Counted from the stretch's first letter, positions 27,244 through 36,394 are shown. The stretch is 64,000 nt of DNA from Ekhidna sp051379705 (GCF_051379705.1 NZ_CP179868.1:2604001-2668000), one strand, 5' to 3'. The notes: generated from the sequence alone by a model not told the origin. Translations and numbers: made by a program.

Positions 27244-28431
27244 TTGACTAAACAGAATACTTTAATAGTAACCACGGAACAACACTTTCAGAAAGTGGGG
27301 AATATCATTTATGTTGTCGGCGATGAAGATATCGATTTTTGGCAGAGATATCTGAAAGTATTTGATGAGATACTTGTCATTGGGAGAGTATCATGCACCA
27401 CTTCCAAACCGCCTAAGAGTAAAATATCATCAGGTCTTGGAGTAAGATTCTTGGAACTTACTGAATTTGATGGTATTTCAGGTTTGATTTTCAATTCAAT
27501 AAATTTGATCAAAGTAATTTCAGAAAACGTTAGCGGCTCTCCTTATGTTCTATTAAGGGTGCCCGGATTACTAAGCTATCTTACCTTTTTGATACTTTTC
27601 TTTAAAAGGAAAAAATGGACGATGGAGGTTGTGGCAGACCCTCAAGAAGAAGCAAGCAATGCTGATAACTGGCTTGCTAGACTTTTTGCATCTGTAATTG
27701 TAACCATGACAAGATATATGTGCAAACGGGCAAGCAGCGTATCTTACGTTACCAGAGAAGTATTGCAAAGACGCTACCCATCTAATAGTTCTCAGAATTA
27801 CTTTTATTCCAGTTTGAACATTACGATTGATCCTAAACATTTTAAGAACCGCAAAGAACTTATTGAATCTCAGCCGGATATTCTTACTTCCCCTAAACTA
27901 GTACTTGTTGGACGGATGAGTAAACCCTTCAAAGGGATTGATACAGCATTAAATATGCTGGCTTACGCGAAGAGAAAGGGTGTGAAGCCAACATTGCATT
28001 TGATTGGGGGTGGTCAGCTTTTATCGACTTATTTAAAGGAAGCTGAAAAATTAGGGGTTAATGATCAATGTACTTTCCATGGAGAGATTAGCGATAGAAG
28101 TGAGGTTTTGAGTATTCTGACACAATCTGACATCATGATCTTGCCATCAAGGCGCGAAGGATTGCCTCGTGCAATTATTGAAGCCATGTCACTCGGATTG
28201 CCTGTGATTGCATCCAATGTAGCTGGAATACCTGAATTAGTTCCTGAAGAATTGATGATTAATCCGAATGATCATATTACTCTTTTTGATCATGTGCACA
28301 AGCTTTCTTCGAATAAGGACTTAAGAAGAAACTTCTCTAACTATTTTTTTGAGCGATCCAAACCTTACGATCTACAAATTTTGGAGAATGCAAGGACATC
28401 ATTTTACAAGTCTATCCTTAATGCTAATTAA
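27244..28431 (+). CDS. Family 4 glycosyltransferase (GT-B)
   Basis: A retaining GT-B glycosyltransferase of 395 residues. The C-terminal donor-binding domain is clear: VLVGRMSKPFKGIDTAL at the domain start, then the E-x7-E motif in REGLPRAIIEAMSLGLPVIA, and VAGIPELV. The N-terminal acceptor domain is more variable. The start codon is TTG. The enzyme should add one sugar of the repeat unit in the cytosol; its donor is unknown. The 3' end overlaps the convergent glycoside hydrolase gene by eight bases. Confidence 0.88.
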   Translation: MTKQNTLIVTTEQHFQKVGNIIYVVGDEDIDFWQRYLKVFDEILVIGRVSCTTSKPPKSKISSGLGVRFLELTEFDGISGLIFNSINLIKVISENVSGSPYVLLRVPGLLSYLTFLILFFKRKKWTMEVVADPQEEASNADNWLARLFASVIVTMTRYMCKRASSVSYVTREVLQRRYPSNSSQNYFYSSLNITIDPKHFKNRKELIESQPDILTSPKLVLVGRMSKPFKGIDTALNMLAYAKRKGVKPTLHLIGGGQLLSTYLKEAEKLGVNDQCTFHGEISDRSEVLSILTQSDIMILPSRREGLPRAIIEAMSLGLPVIASNVAGIPELVPEELMINPNDHITLFDHVHKLSSNKDLRRNFSNYFFERSKPYDLQILENARTSFYKSILNAN

Positions 28432-29659
28432 GTTGATTCTCTGAAAGTAGAAGCACTTGCTTTTCTTTGAGCTCGTAGTTAGCGGTCTTATCCACCAATC
28501 TAAGTCCAGAATCTTCAATTTTGTACAGGTAATAGTTGCCTATATTTTTTAATTTCAAATTGACCAGTTGAGCACTTTCATTATGGTTGGCAATGAAACA
28601 CATCTTGTTACCGGCCCTACTTGCTCCAGCAATTACAGATAATTCGCCTCTTGACTTAATGTCAAATCTATTACCATCAAGCATTGAGTAGTGTTGATAC
28701 CCGTACCAGTTCTCTTTCTTTTTTGGGTTGCCATCTTGAAATTCAATTAAGTTATCCATCGACCCATTATCACAAGTTCCCCAGCAGGCTCGTCCGGCAT
28801 ACTTTACTCCATTCATTTCAAATGCCTCAAGCATTCTGATTGCATCAGCAAAATAATCTGTTTGATTTCGATTGCAATATTCATTGTAAATGATGCTTTC
28901 GATTCCCAATTTGTACCCAAGACTATCTTCATCAAGAAGTGATAGGTATCTAGGGATATCTAGAATGCACTTTCGAGGCGATTGACCAAGTGCATGAATG
29001 GAGAGCTGATTTAGTCGCAAAGGTAAGTCTTGGTTAATTTCCTTCCAACTTGCCATATATTTCAATGTACTCTCTATCAGATCGTAAGCTTCTTCTCCTG
29101 CAATACTGGGCCCAGCTATTTCTAATTGTGGGTATTTAGAATTGATGAAAGAAATAGTTTCGCAAAAAAAACGATTGAAGTTGTTATACGAATTGGGCCA
29201 TTTTCTTTCTGAATTTGCTTCATTATAAATATCAATACTAATTCTAGAATAATATTTTTTTGGAATTTGACTCAATAAATTATCCGCATTGTTCAACCAG
29301 GTTGAATATCCTTCAAATGGGACCTCATTAGCTCTGTTATAAGTTTTTCGTGCATACTGATCTCCTAATACTAATTGAAGATGAATATCTGGGTAATTCT
29401 CTAATAATGGGGTCAATAATTCAAAATCCCACTCGTTGGTTCTCCAAAAATTAACCTTTAGCGGACTCAAATATTCATCCCAAAGTTTTGGTTCAGGCAT
29501 GCTTATTAGGAAGCCTACTAATGGATTTAATTGATTATTATCATCCATGTTAGGCAGAGACAAAGATTTATTAAAATCAATTTCTACCAGATTGATATCT
29601 TGTGCACAGCTAAAAGTAGATACACAGGTTATGAATAGAATTATAATAGAATTTTTCAC
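28424..29659 (-). CDS. Secreted clan GH-A-like glycoside hydrolase
   Basis: An exported protein of about 411 residues, antisense to the surrounding locus. From the GTG at 29659 it starts with a signal peptide (MKNSIIILFITCVSTFSCA); a TTG at 29677 would add six residues. The TIM-barrel pattern of retaining glycosidases is suggested by DIYNEANSE, a likely acid/base Asn-Glu at the end of strand 4. ESIIYNEYC would then hold the nucleophile Glu on strand 7, with LSIHAL between them. The C-terminal part (from about 350) looks like the small beta domain of GH39-type enzymes. The family cannot be fixed by eye. It may trim or release the polysaccharide made by this locus. Confidence 0.65.
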   Translation of the reverse strand: MKNSIIILFITCVSTFSCAQDINLVEIDFNKSLSLPNMDDNNQLNPLVGFLISMPEPKLWDEYLSPLKVNFWRTNEWDFELLTPLLENYPDIHLQLVLGDQYARKTYNRANEVPFEGYSTWLNNADNLLSQIPKKYYSRISIDIYNEANSERKWPNSYNNFNRFFCETISFINSKYPQLEIAGPSIAGEEAYDLIESTLKYMASWKEINQDLPLRLNQLSIHALGQSPRKCILDIPRYLSLLDEDSLGYKLGIESIIYNEYCNRNQTDYFADAIRMLEAFEMNGVKYAGRACWGTCDNGSMDNLIEFQDGNPKKKENWYGYQHYSMLDGNRFDIKSRGELSVIAGASRAGNKMCFIANHNESAQLVNLKLKNIGNYYLYKIEDSGLRLVDKTANYELKEKQVLLLSENQLN

Positions 29660-29702
29660 TTCAGATTTTAAGATCAATTATGGAAATGCAAGATATGAAG
29701 TA

Positions 29703-29710
29703 TAGTTTTG
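29703..29710 (+). promoter_or_regulatory. Bacteroidota -7 promoter element before the second family 4 glycosyltransferase
   Basis: TAGTTTTG matches TAnnTTTG, 25 bases before the TTG start at 29736. It would drive the glycosyltransferase, gmd and GDP-6-deoxymannose reductase genes, which overlap one another. Confidence 0.5.
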
Positions 29711-29735
29711 TGGTCTCCAATTTTATCAAAAAACT

Positions 29736-30851
29736 TTGAAAGTAGCCTACGTACATGATGATCTGATGAGAAGAGGCGGTGCGGAAAGAGTGCTTCTTTC
29801 TCTTCATAAAATCTATCCAGAAGCCTCTATTTATACGCTAGCTTATAAAAAGAATAGAACTTATCCAGAGTTTATGGATATGTCGATAAAGACATCAATG
29901 TTTCAGGTTTTGGCAATTAATGAAACAATTATGAAATGGCTTTTTTACCCTCTTGGTGTTTGGGCCATGAAAAGACTTGATCTAACAGCATACGATTTAG
30001 TGATTATCTCTACAACTTTTGGAGGAAAGTATGTGAAAGTTTCGCCAGGAGCAAAGGTGTATACGTACTGTTATACCCCGTTTCGATTAGTATGGAGACC
30101 TGAATCTTACAATGTATATCAAAACAGTAAAGGGCTAAAAAGAAAGATTTTCGACGTTGTAATTAAGAGGCTAAAAAATATTGATCTTAAGGCATCGAAA
30201 CGTACTGATTATTTCATAGCTATGACTAAAGCAATGAAGCAAAGAATAATTGATGCTTATCATCCGAGAAATGAAATATATATCATAAACCCACCTGTTA
30301 ACTTTTTAAAGTTTCATGTTTCATCGGAGGTAGATGACTATTATTTAGTAGTCTCACGATTCGAACCATATAAAAAGGTAGATTTAGTGATTGAGACTTT
30401 TAATAGAAATGGGAAAAAGCTGGTAATTGTTGGGAATGGGTCACAGGAAAAATACCTTAAATCGATTGCTGCGACCAATATTGTTTTTAAACAAGGTTTA
30501 TCACAGGACCAATTAGCGAAAACATATTCAAAATGCAGAGCTTTAATATTCCCGCAGCATGAAGATTATGGTCTCACTCCTTTGGAAGCAAACGCGTCTG
30601 GTCGTCCGGTGATTGCCTATAAAGGCGGTGGAGTCAACGACACGATGATAGAATATGTAGATAATGACAAAAACTCAACTGCTGTTCTATTTAACAATCA
30701 AACAGTTAAGGACATTCAAGCAGCTGTTGATACTTTTGAAGAATTAAGTTTTGATCCTAATTTTTTAAGAAGTCATGCTGAGAAATTTTCTGAAACTCAG
30801 TTTATAATGGAAATTGAAAAATTCATCAACAGCACAAAAAATTTAAAATGA
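29736..30851 (+). CDS. Family 4 glycosyltransferase, mannosyltransferase-like
   Basis: A GT-B enzyme of 371 residues. The N-terminus (MKVAYVHDDLMRRGGAERVL) has the acceptor-side glycine pair of GT4, the TYCYTPFRLVW segment is typical of WbaZ-like mannosyl/rhamnosyl transferases, and the E-x7-E donor motif is EDYGLTPLE. The start is TTG. The stop overlaps the gmd ATG (ATGA), so it is co-translated with the GDP-sugar genes, which makes a GDP-rhamnose or GDP-mannose donor plausible. That donor is an inference from gene order only. Confidence 0.88.
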   Translation: MKVAYVHDDLMRRGGAERVLLSLHKIYPEASIYTLAYKKNRTYPEFMDMSIKTSMFQVLAINETIMKWLFYPLGVWAMKRLDLTAYDLVIISTTFGGKYVKVSPGAKVYTYCYTPFRLVWRPESYNVYQNSKGLKRKIFDVVIKRLKNIDLKASKRTDYFIAMTKAMKQRIIDAYHPRNEIYIINPPVNFLKFHVSSEVDDYYLVVSRFEPYKKVDLVIETFNRNGKKLVIVGNGSQEKYLKSIAATNIVFKQGLSQDQLAKTYSKCRALIFPQHEDYGLTPLEANASGRPVIAYKGGGVNDTMIEYVDNDKNSTAVLFNNQTVKDIQAAVDTFEELSFDPNFLRSHAEKFSETQFIMEIEKFINSTKNLK

Positions 30852-31882
30852 AATCAGCATTAATAACCGGAATCACAGGTCAGGACGGAGCTTATTTGGC
30901 ACAGTTACTTTTAGAAAAAGGTTATAAGGTATATGGTGCCTTTAGGCGAACAAGCAGCGAGAATTTTTGGAGAATCGAATACTTGAATTTGCGCAACAAT
31001 CCAAATCTAATCTTGGTAGAACTGGATCTTACTGATCAGGCTAACATAATCCGAATCATTTCAAAATATGAGATTGAAGAGATATATAACTTGGCAGCAC
31101 AAAGTTTTGTAGGGGTCTCGTTTGAAAAACCGATTATGACTGGTCTGATCACTGGTCTTGGAGTTACGCATTTATTAGAGGCCGTTCGCATCATAAACCC
31201 AAAGATTAAGTTTTATCAGGCTTCTACCTCCGAGATGTTTGGTAAAGTCCAAGAGATACCACAAAAAGAATCGACTCCATTTTATCCCAGAAGCCCATAT
31301 GGAATAGCCAAGCTTTACGCTCATTGGATTACGGTCAATTATCGTGAATCATATGATATTTTTGGTTGTAGTGGAATTTTATTCAATCACGAATCTCCAC
31401 TAAGAGGCAAAGAGTTTGTAACAAGAAAAATTACAGATACGGTGGCTAAAATAAAACTGGGGCTCCAAAAGAGCATGGAACTAGGTAATCTAGATGCAAA
31501 GAGAGACTGGGGTTTTGCAAAGGAGTATGTCGAAGGTATGTACCTAATGTTGCAACAAGATCAGCCTGACGACTATGTTTTAGCTACTGGGGTTACGAGC
31601 ACCGTACGTGATTTTGTTTCACTGGCGTTCAAGGAAATTGGAGTAGATATTGAATGGTCTGGCAAAGAAGAAAAAGAGGTAGGAGTAGACTCGAGTTCTG
31701 GTAAAAAGATAGTTACAGTAAATCCTAAATTCTACAGACCGGCGGAGGTGGAATTGTTAATTGGGGATTCTTCTAAGGCAAAGGAAAAGTTAGGTTGGAA
31801 TGCAGTAACTGATATTAAGCAGTTGACAAAGATTATGGTTAAATCTGACTTACAACGAAATCAAGATGGAGCATCTTTCTAA
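30848..31882 (+). CDS. gmd: GDP-mannose 4,6-dehydratase
   Basis: An extended SDR enzyme of 344 residues forming GDP-4-keto-6-deoxymannose. It has the NADP motif GITGQDGAYLAQLL at 7-20, the RRTSS segment, the catalytic STSEMFGK and YGIAKLYAHW motifs, and FNHESPLRGKEFVTRKI. The length is normal. It overlaps the preceding glycosyltransferase by four bases and the following reductase by 17 bases. It supplies the precursor for either GDP-fucose or GDP-rhamnose, and the next gene points to GDP-rhamnose. Confidence 0.95.
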   Translation: MKSALITGITGQDGAYLAQLLLEKGYKVYGAFRRTSSENFWRIEYLNLRNNPNLILVELDLTDQANIIRIISKYEIEEIYNLAAQSFVGVSFEKPIMTGLITGLGVTHLLEAVRIINPKIKFYQASTSEMFGKVQEIPQKESTPFYPRSPYGIAKLYAHWITVNYRESYDIFGCSGILFNHESPLRGKEFVTRKITDTVAKIKLGLQKSMELGNLDAKRDWGFAKEYVEGMYLMLQQDQPDDYVLATGVTSTVRDFVSLAFKEIGVDIEWSGKEEKEVGVDSSSGKKIVTVNPKFYRPAEVELLIGDSSKAKEKLGWNAVTDIKQLTKIMVKSDLQRNQDGASF

Positions 31883-32756
31883 TGAAACGGTATTAATTAC
31901 TGGCATTGAAGGGTTCACAGGTAATCATTTGGCAACTTTTCTCAGAAAAGAAGGTCTTACGGTCATTGGTACCGCTTTAAAGCCTGCCGAATCTAATGTA
32001 TTGGAATTAGATATTAACAATTCAAGCGATGTTAAGTCTGTACTAAGAAAGATAAGACCAGATTACATAATAAACTTAGCGGCAATCTCATTCGTCGGCC
32101 ATCCGAATGCAATTGACTTTTATATTGTAAATACTTTGGGCACGGAGACAATTCTGAATGCGTTGATTGAAATTGATCATATACCCAAAAAAATTATAAT
32201 CCCCAGCAGTGCAACTGTATATGGCAATCAAGGTGAGTCGGTTCTTTATGAAGAAATGAACCCACAACCCAATAACCACTATGGATGTTCAAAGCTGTCA
32301 ATGGAAAAGATCGTAGCCTCATTTTTTTCAAAATTGCCGATTGTTATTACAAGACCTTTCAATTATACTGGCCCAGGTCAGGATACTAGTTTCATTATTC
32401 CAAAGCTGGTTCATCATTTTAAGTTAAGAAAGTCAGTAATAGAAATTGGAAATATTGATGTAAAGCGAGAATTTAATAGTGTGGATTTTGTCTCAAATGT
32501 TTATTACAGTCTTTTGAAAAGTGCTTCACATTCGCAGATTGTTAATGTCTGTTCATCTCAAACCTATTCGATCAAAGAAATAATAAGGAAATTGAAAGAG
32601 AAGACAGGACATGAAATTGAAATAAATATCAATCCAGCCTTTGTAAGAGAAAATGAAATAACAGAATTGAAAGGCTCTACTAAAAATCTTGGAACAATCA
32701 TTGAAATACCCCAGAACTATTCTATTGATCAACTTTTGACACAGATGCTCGCTTAG
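31866..32756 (+). CDS. GDP-4-keto-6-deoxymannose reductase-like SDR enzyme
   Basis: An extended SDR enzyme of 296 residues. It shows TGIEGFTGNHLATFL as the nucleotide motif, LAAISFVGHP, the SSATVYG active-site Ser, and the YGCSKLSME catalytic Tyr-Lys. TRPFNYTGPGQDTSFIIPKL is typical of RMD reductases that give GDP-D-rhamnose. It lacks features of the epimerase/reductase that makes GDP-fucose. It overlaps the end of gmd, supporting a shared pathway. Exact product stereochemistry is inferred. Confidence 0.85.
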   Translation: MEHLSNETVLITGIEGFTGNHLATFLRKEGLTVIGTALKPAESNVLELDINNSSDVKSVLRKIRPDYIINLAAISFVGHPNAIDFYIVNTLGTETILNALIEIDHIPKKIIIPSSATVYGNQGESVLYEEMNPQPNNHYGCSKLSMEKIVASFFSKLPIVITRPFNYTGPGQDTSFIIPKLVHHFKLRKSVIEIGNIDVKREFNSVDFVSNVYYSLLKSASHSQIVNVCSSQTYSIKEIIRKLKEKTGHEIEININPAFVRENEITELKGSTKNLGTIIEIPQNYSIDQLLTQMLA

Positions 32757-32775
32757 TAGCTAAAGCAGTTAGTAG

Positions 32776-32783
32776 TATATTTG
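32776..32783 (+). promoter_or_regulatory. Bacteroidota -7 promoter element before the priming transferase
   Basis: TATATTTG matches TAnnTTTG. It covers an in-frame TTG at 32781, which therefore should not be the start of the next gene. The ATG at 32802 lies 18 bases downstream of the element. Confidence 0.5.
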
Positions 32784-32801
32784 TGTGTATTTCAGACATC
32801 A

Positions 32802-34172
32802 ATGCCATCTCACCAAAGATATTCTCAATATTTCCCAACCTTATTTCTGTTGACAGATTTAGGATGCTTGAATATTGGAGTGTTTATCTCTAATCAATAT
32901 AGCTTTGGATATTTGATTCCAAGCTATGAATATCAGGTACTTCAGCTTTTATTAAATGTAATTTGGATTGGGGTATTCTTTAGTTCTCGACTACAGGAAA
33001 TAAATAGAAACTCCAGGCTTCTGGATCACCTCAATAAAGTACTCACAGGTTTAGTAATTAACCTTTCCATTGTATTTGCTTTATGGTTTGCACTTGAGCC
33101 TGTAGATTATTCTAGGAAGTACCTCTTCATTACGTATTTAATTTTTTCAGTAGCAATACTCTTTTGGAGAAGTATCTGGCACTATGTGATTCGATACTAC
33201 CGTATCAAAGGTTATAATATCAGACGAGTTGTTATAATTGGAAAAGGAGACTTGTCCGATTCATTGACCCAATATTTCAAAGAGTCTCCAGAGCTTGGGT
33301 ATCAGCTCGTAGGCATTGTGGATGACAATGAACAAGCTGATGAAAAACTCAAAAACTTTGAGGAGTATACCGTTCAAAATAGAGCAGACGTTGTATTTTG
33401 TTGCCTGCCACATCTTCAGGATGAGCAAGTAAAGGATGTGATAGATTTTGCGGAAAATAATCTGATCAAAGTCAATCTAATATCACAATTCAGTAGACTT
33501 TTGAACTACAACCTCTCGATTGAACAATTTGGGAATATCCCGATAATTAATGTTAATTCAATTCCGTTGGATAGCCTGATAAATAGATTTATCAAGCGGA
33601 TATTCGATCTCGTATTTTCCGGTATTTTTATTATACTAATTCTCTCGTGGCTTATCCCAATTATTGGCATACTGATAAAAATGGAATCCAAGGGCCCTAT
33701 TTTTTTTAAGCAGAAAAGACATGGAAAAGACAATAATTTCTTTTTATGCTGGAAATTTCGAACCATGACGTTTAAAAAAAATGCAGAATTTAAGCAAGCC
33801 ACAAAAAACGACAATCGAATCACCAAAATTGGAGCGATTCTTAGGAAGACGTCAATTGATGAACTGCCTCAATTCATCAATGTGTTTTTAGGTGATATGT
33901 CAGTAGTCGGGCCAAGACCACACCCAATCAAGTTGAATGAAGAATTTCAACCTAAAATTGATCGATTCTGGCAGAGACACGCAGTTAAGCCAGGGATTAC
34001 TGGACTAGCACAAGCAAAAGGATTTAGAGGTGAGACAGCTGAATTGAGTGATATGAGCGGACGCGTAAAACTTGATCGATTTTATGTGAAAAATTGGTCA
34101 TTGGTCCTAGATTTTAAGATCATTCTTTTAACCGCCCTATCCATCATTAAGGGAGATCAAAACGCCTATTAA
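32802..34172 (+). CDS. Undecaprenyl-phosphate glycosyl-1-phosphate transferase (WcaJ/WbaP type)
   Basis: The priming enzyme of 456 residues that loads the first sugar phosphate onto undecaprenyl phosphate. Four or five N-terminal membrane helices (about 10-120) precede a CoA-binding-like Rossmann domain (VVIIGKGD). A further hydrophobic segment and the C-terminal bacterial sugar transferase domain follow. KRIFDLVFSG, the GPIFFKQKRHG loop, WKFRTM and RKTSIDELPQ are all conserved. The start ATG at 32802 was chosen because an upstream TTG lies inside the promoter box. The sugar is probably glucose or galactose. It is followed by galE at three bases. Confidence 0.93.
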   Translation: MPSHQRYSQYFPTLFLLTDLGCLNIGVFISNQYSFGYLIPSYEYQVLQLLLNVIWIGVFFSSRLQEINRNSRLLDHLNKVLTGLVINLSIVFALWFALEPVDYSRKYLFITYLIFSVAILFWRSIWHYVIRYYRIKGYNIRRVVIIGKGDLSDSLTQYFKESPELGYQLVGIVDDNEQADEKLKNFEEYTVQNRADVVFCCLPHLQDEQVKDVIDFAENNLIKVNLISQFSRLLNYNLSIEQFGNIPIINVNSIPLDSLINRFIKRIFDLVFSGIFIILILSWLIPIIGILIKMESKGPIFFKQKRHGKDNNFFLCWKFRTMTFKKNAEFKQATKNDNRITKIGAILRKTSIDELPQFINVFLGDMSVVGPRPHPIKLNEEFQPKIDRFWQRHAVKPGITGLAQAKGFRGETAELSDMSGRVKLDRFYVKNWSLVLDFKIILLTALSIIKGDQNAY

Positions 34173-34175
34173 TCA

Positions 34176-35189
34176 ATGAAAAATGTGCTCGTGACAGGAG
34201 GGCTTGGTTTTATTGGCTCTCATACCTGCGTAGAATTGCTTGAATTGGGATGTGATTTGACAATAATTGATAACCTGTCTAATACGAGCATACAAGTCAA
34301 AGATCAAATCAAAAAAATAACCGGTAAAACGTTTGACTTTATCAACCTTGATCTAACTGACTCAGCCAATCTGGATTCTATCTTTTCAACAAGAAATATT
34401 GAGGCTGTGATTCACTTTGCGGCCTTTAAAGCCGTAGGAGATTCTGTAGAAATGCCAATATCCTACTACAGAAACAACTTGCTATCTCTATTAAATATTC
34501 TTGAGATGTGCGAAAAGTATACTGTAAACAAGCTTGTCTTTTCATCATCATGCACAGTTTATGGGCAGCCAGAAACACTTCCAGTTACCGAATCTTCCCC
34601 TAAACAATCTGCGGAATCTCCATATGGGAATACAAAACAGATTTGTGAGGAGATAATTGAGGATTTTTGCCGAAGTAATAAAGACTTTAAAGCTGTTTCA
34701 CTTCGGTATTTTAATCCTACAGGTGCTCACGAAAGTGCTCTTATAGGTGAACTTCCGCTTGGTGTTCCTACCAATCTCGTTCCATTCATAACACAGACCG
34801 CTGCTGGCTTAAGAGAGAAACTAAGTGTTTTTGGTGGTGATTATAATACCGCAGATGGTACTTGCATCCGTGATTACATTCACGTGGTAGATTTGGCCAA
34901 AGCCCACATAGCAGCTCTAGATTACACAGATCGGATGAAATCAAATTACGATTTCTTTAATGTTGGCACAGGAATAGGATATTCTGTTCTAGATGTTATT
35001 AATTCATTTGAAAAAGTCTCTGGACTAAAATTAAACTATCAAATAGTAGATCGAAGACCAGGTGATATTGAAAAAATATACGCAGATACAACCAAGGTCA
35101 ATGATATCTTTGGATGGCACACTCATTATGATTTAGATGACATGATGAAATCAGCATGGGAGTGGCAAAAGAACTTAATGAAGAAATAA
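34176..35189 (+). CDS. galE: UDP-glucose 4-epimerase
   Basis: An extended SDR enzyme of 337 residues, the usual length, interconverting UDP-glucose and UDP-galactose (or the HexNAc forms). It has the NAD motif GGLGFIGSHTC at 8-18 and the active-site SSSCTVYGQP. YGNTK supplies the catalytic Tyr-Lys. SLRYFNPTGAH and DGTCIRDYIHVVDLA are GalE hallmarks. It is the last plus-strand gene that clearly belongs to the polysaccharide locus. Confidence 0.95.
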   Translation: MKNVLVTGGLGFIGSHTCVELLELGCDLTIIDNLSNTSIQVKDQIKKITGKTFDFINLDLTDSANLDSIFSTRNIEAVIHFAAFKAVGDSVEMPISYYRNNLLSLLNILEMCEKYTVNKLVFSSSCTVYGQPETLPVTESSPKQSAESPYGNTKQICEEIIEDFCRSNKDFKAVSLRYFNPTGAHESALIGELPLGVPTNLVPFITQTAAGLREKLSVFGGDYNTADGTCIRDYIHVVDLAKAHIAALDYTDRMKSNYDFFNVGTGIGYSVLDVINSFEKVSGLKLNYQIVDRRPGDIEKIYADTTKVNDIFGWHTHYDLDDMMKSAWEWQKNLMKK

Positions 35190-35201
35190 AGCTCCTATTC
35201 A

Positions 35202-35263
35202 CCTATAAAATTCACCTATTTGGCGAAATAGTTATAATATCCCTATAAAAATTCACATTTTTG
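35202..35263 (+). repeat. Pair of near-identical 22-base direct repeats upstream of the WecA-like gene
   Basis: Copies at 35202-35223 and 35242-35263 share CCTATAAAA(A)TTCAC followed by a T-rich end, starting 40 bases apart. The first copy also enters a small hairpin (CTATTT-ggcg-AAATAG, 35216-35231). The pair lies 30-90 bases before the ATG at 35294 and could be an operator or a duplicated promoter region. Confidence 0.4.
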
Positions 35264-35293
35264 AGGCTGGATTAATCGCCTAATTCATATAGA

Positions 35294-36382
35294 ATGATTC
35301 TACCGCTTGCCATAGCAACGGCGTTCTTAGTAACGCTTACATTAATGCCCGTGATTATTCGGGTGTTCAGATCTATTGATTTATTGGATCGGCCGGACAA
35401 GCGAAAAGTCCATAGCATAAGTACTCCGAGCTTGGGTGGCATTGGAATTTTTGCTGGAATACTATTTGGGCTATTGATCTCTGTTTCGTTTACAGATTTG
35501 GCCAGTCAAAAATACTTTTTAGGAGGCACTATACTCATTTTCCTGTTAGGAGTAAGAGATGATTTATCCAGTCTGCTTGCTCAGCATAAATTAGTGGTTC
35601 AAGTATTTGCTGCTTTTTTAGTTGTTTTTTTTGGTGGAGTAAGGATTGAGGGTCTCAATGGATTATTCGGAATAGAGAGTTTCCCATGGCTCTGGAATGA
35701 AATATTTTCAGTGTTCATAATTGTAGTTATGACCAATGCTTTCAATTTGATTGACGGTATTGATGGTTTGGCTGGATGTATTGCTTTAATCATTTCGGCA
35801 TTTTTAGGTTGGGCTTCATTTCAAAGCGGTTATTTTGTCGATTCCGCTATCGCCTTTACAGTGGCAGGAGCCTCCATCGGTTTTCTATTATATAACTGGT
35901 ATCCGTCAAAGATTTTCATGGGTGATACAGGCTCAATGGTTTTCGGCTTTATGCTTACCTCCCTCATGATTAAGTTTTTGACAACTCCTTCACCACCTTC
36001 AGTGATTTTGTCTCCTGTTGCTACAAGCTTGGCACTTTTCGTGGTTCCAGTTTATGACACACTGAGAGTTTTTCTGATACGATTTTTTACCGGCCGGCAC
36101 CCACTAGCACCTGATAGAAATCACATTCATCATGTACTTTTAAAGTTAGGATTGAACCATGCTCAATCTACTCTATGTCTGTCTGGTTATAATATTCTCA
36201 TCATAACTTTTGCAGTATTCTTCCAAGAAATAGGAGAACTTTGGATTATGTTAATAGTATCTATTGTAACCGTTGGAATAGGTATTCTGCTGGATCGAAA
36301 GGTTATGAAAAGGGTAGCAAACCGACTAGAAAAAATTATCCCACCAGAAATTAAATTAAGCAAATCTAAGACCCCGGTTTAA
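35294..36382 (+). CDS. WecA/TagO-type undecaprenyl-phosphate HexNAc-1-phosphate transferase
   Basis: A polytopic membrane protein of 362 residues with about eleven helices, of the MraY/WecA family. Conserved cytosolic motifs are DRPDKRKVHSISTPSLGGI near 34-52, NAFNLIDGIDGLAG, MGDTGSMVFGF, and the HIHH-containing loop RHPLAPDRNHIHHVLL. It transfers GlcNAc- or a related HexNAc-1-phosphate onto undecaprenyl phosphate. It is a second priming enzyme beside the WcaJ-type one and may serve another glycan. Its start follows a 104-base gap with repeats. Confidence 0.92.
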   Translation: MILPLAIATAFLVTLTLMPVIIRVFRSIDLLDRPDKRKVHSISTPSLGGIGIFAGILFGLLISVSFTDLASQKYFLGGTILIFLLGVRDDLSSLLAQHKLVVQVFAAFLVVFFGGVRIEGLNGLFGIESFPWLWNEIFSVFIIVVMTNAFNLIDGIDGLAGCIALIISAFLGWASFQSGYFVDSAIAFTVAGASIGFLLYNWYPSKIFMGDTGSMVFGFMLTSLMIKFLTTPSPPSVILSPVATSLALFVVPVYDTLRVFLIRFFTGRHPLAPDRNHIHHVLLKLGLNHAQSTLCLSGYNILIITFAVFFQEIGELWIMLIVSIVTVGIGILLDRKVMKRVANRLEKIIPPEIKLSKSKTPV

Positions 36383-36386
36383 TTGC

Positions 36387-36394
36387 TATTTTTG
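36387..36394 (+). promoter_or_regulatory. Bacteroidota -7 promoter element of pheS
   Basis: TATTTTTG matches TAnnTTTG, 24 bases before the pheS ATG. Its last three bases begin the palindrome at 36392-36413. Confidence 0.55.

Noticed and set aside
32781..32801. TTG at 32781 as start of the priming transferase
   Set aside because: It lies inside the -7 promoter box TATATTTG, so it would not be in the mRNA; the ATG at 32802 fits.
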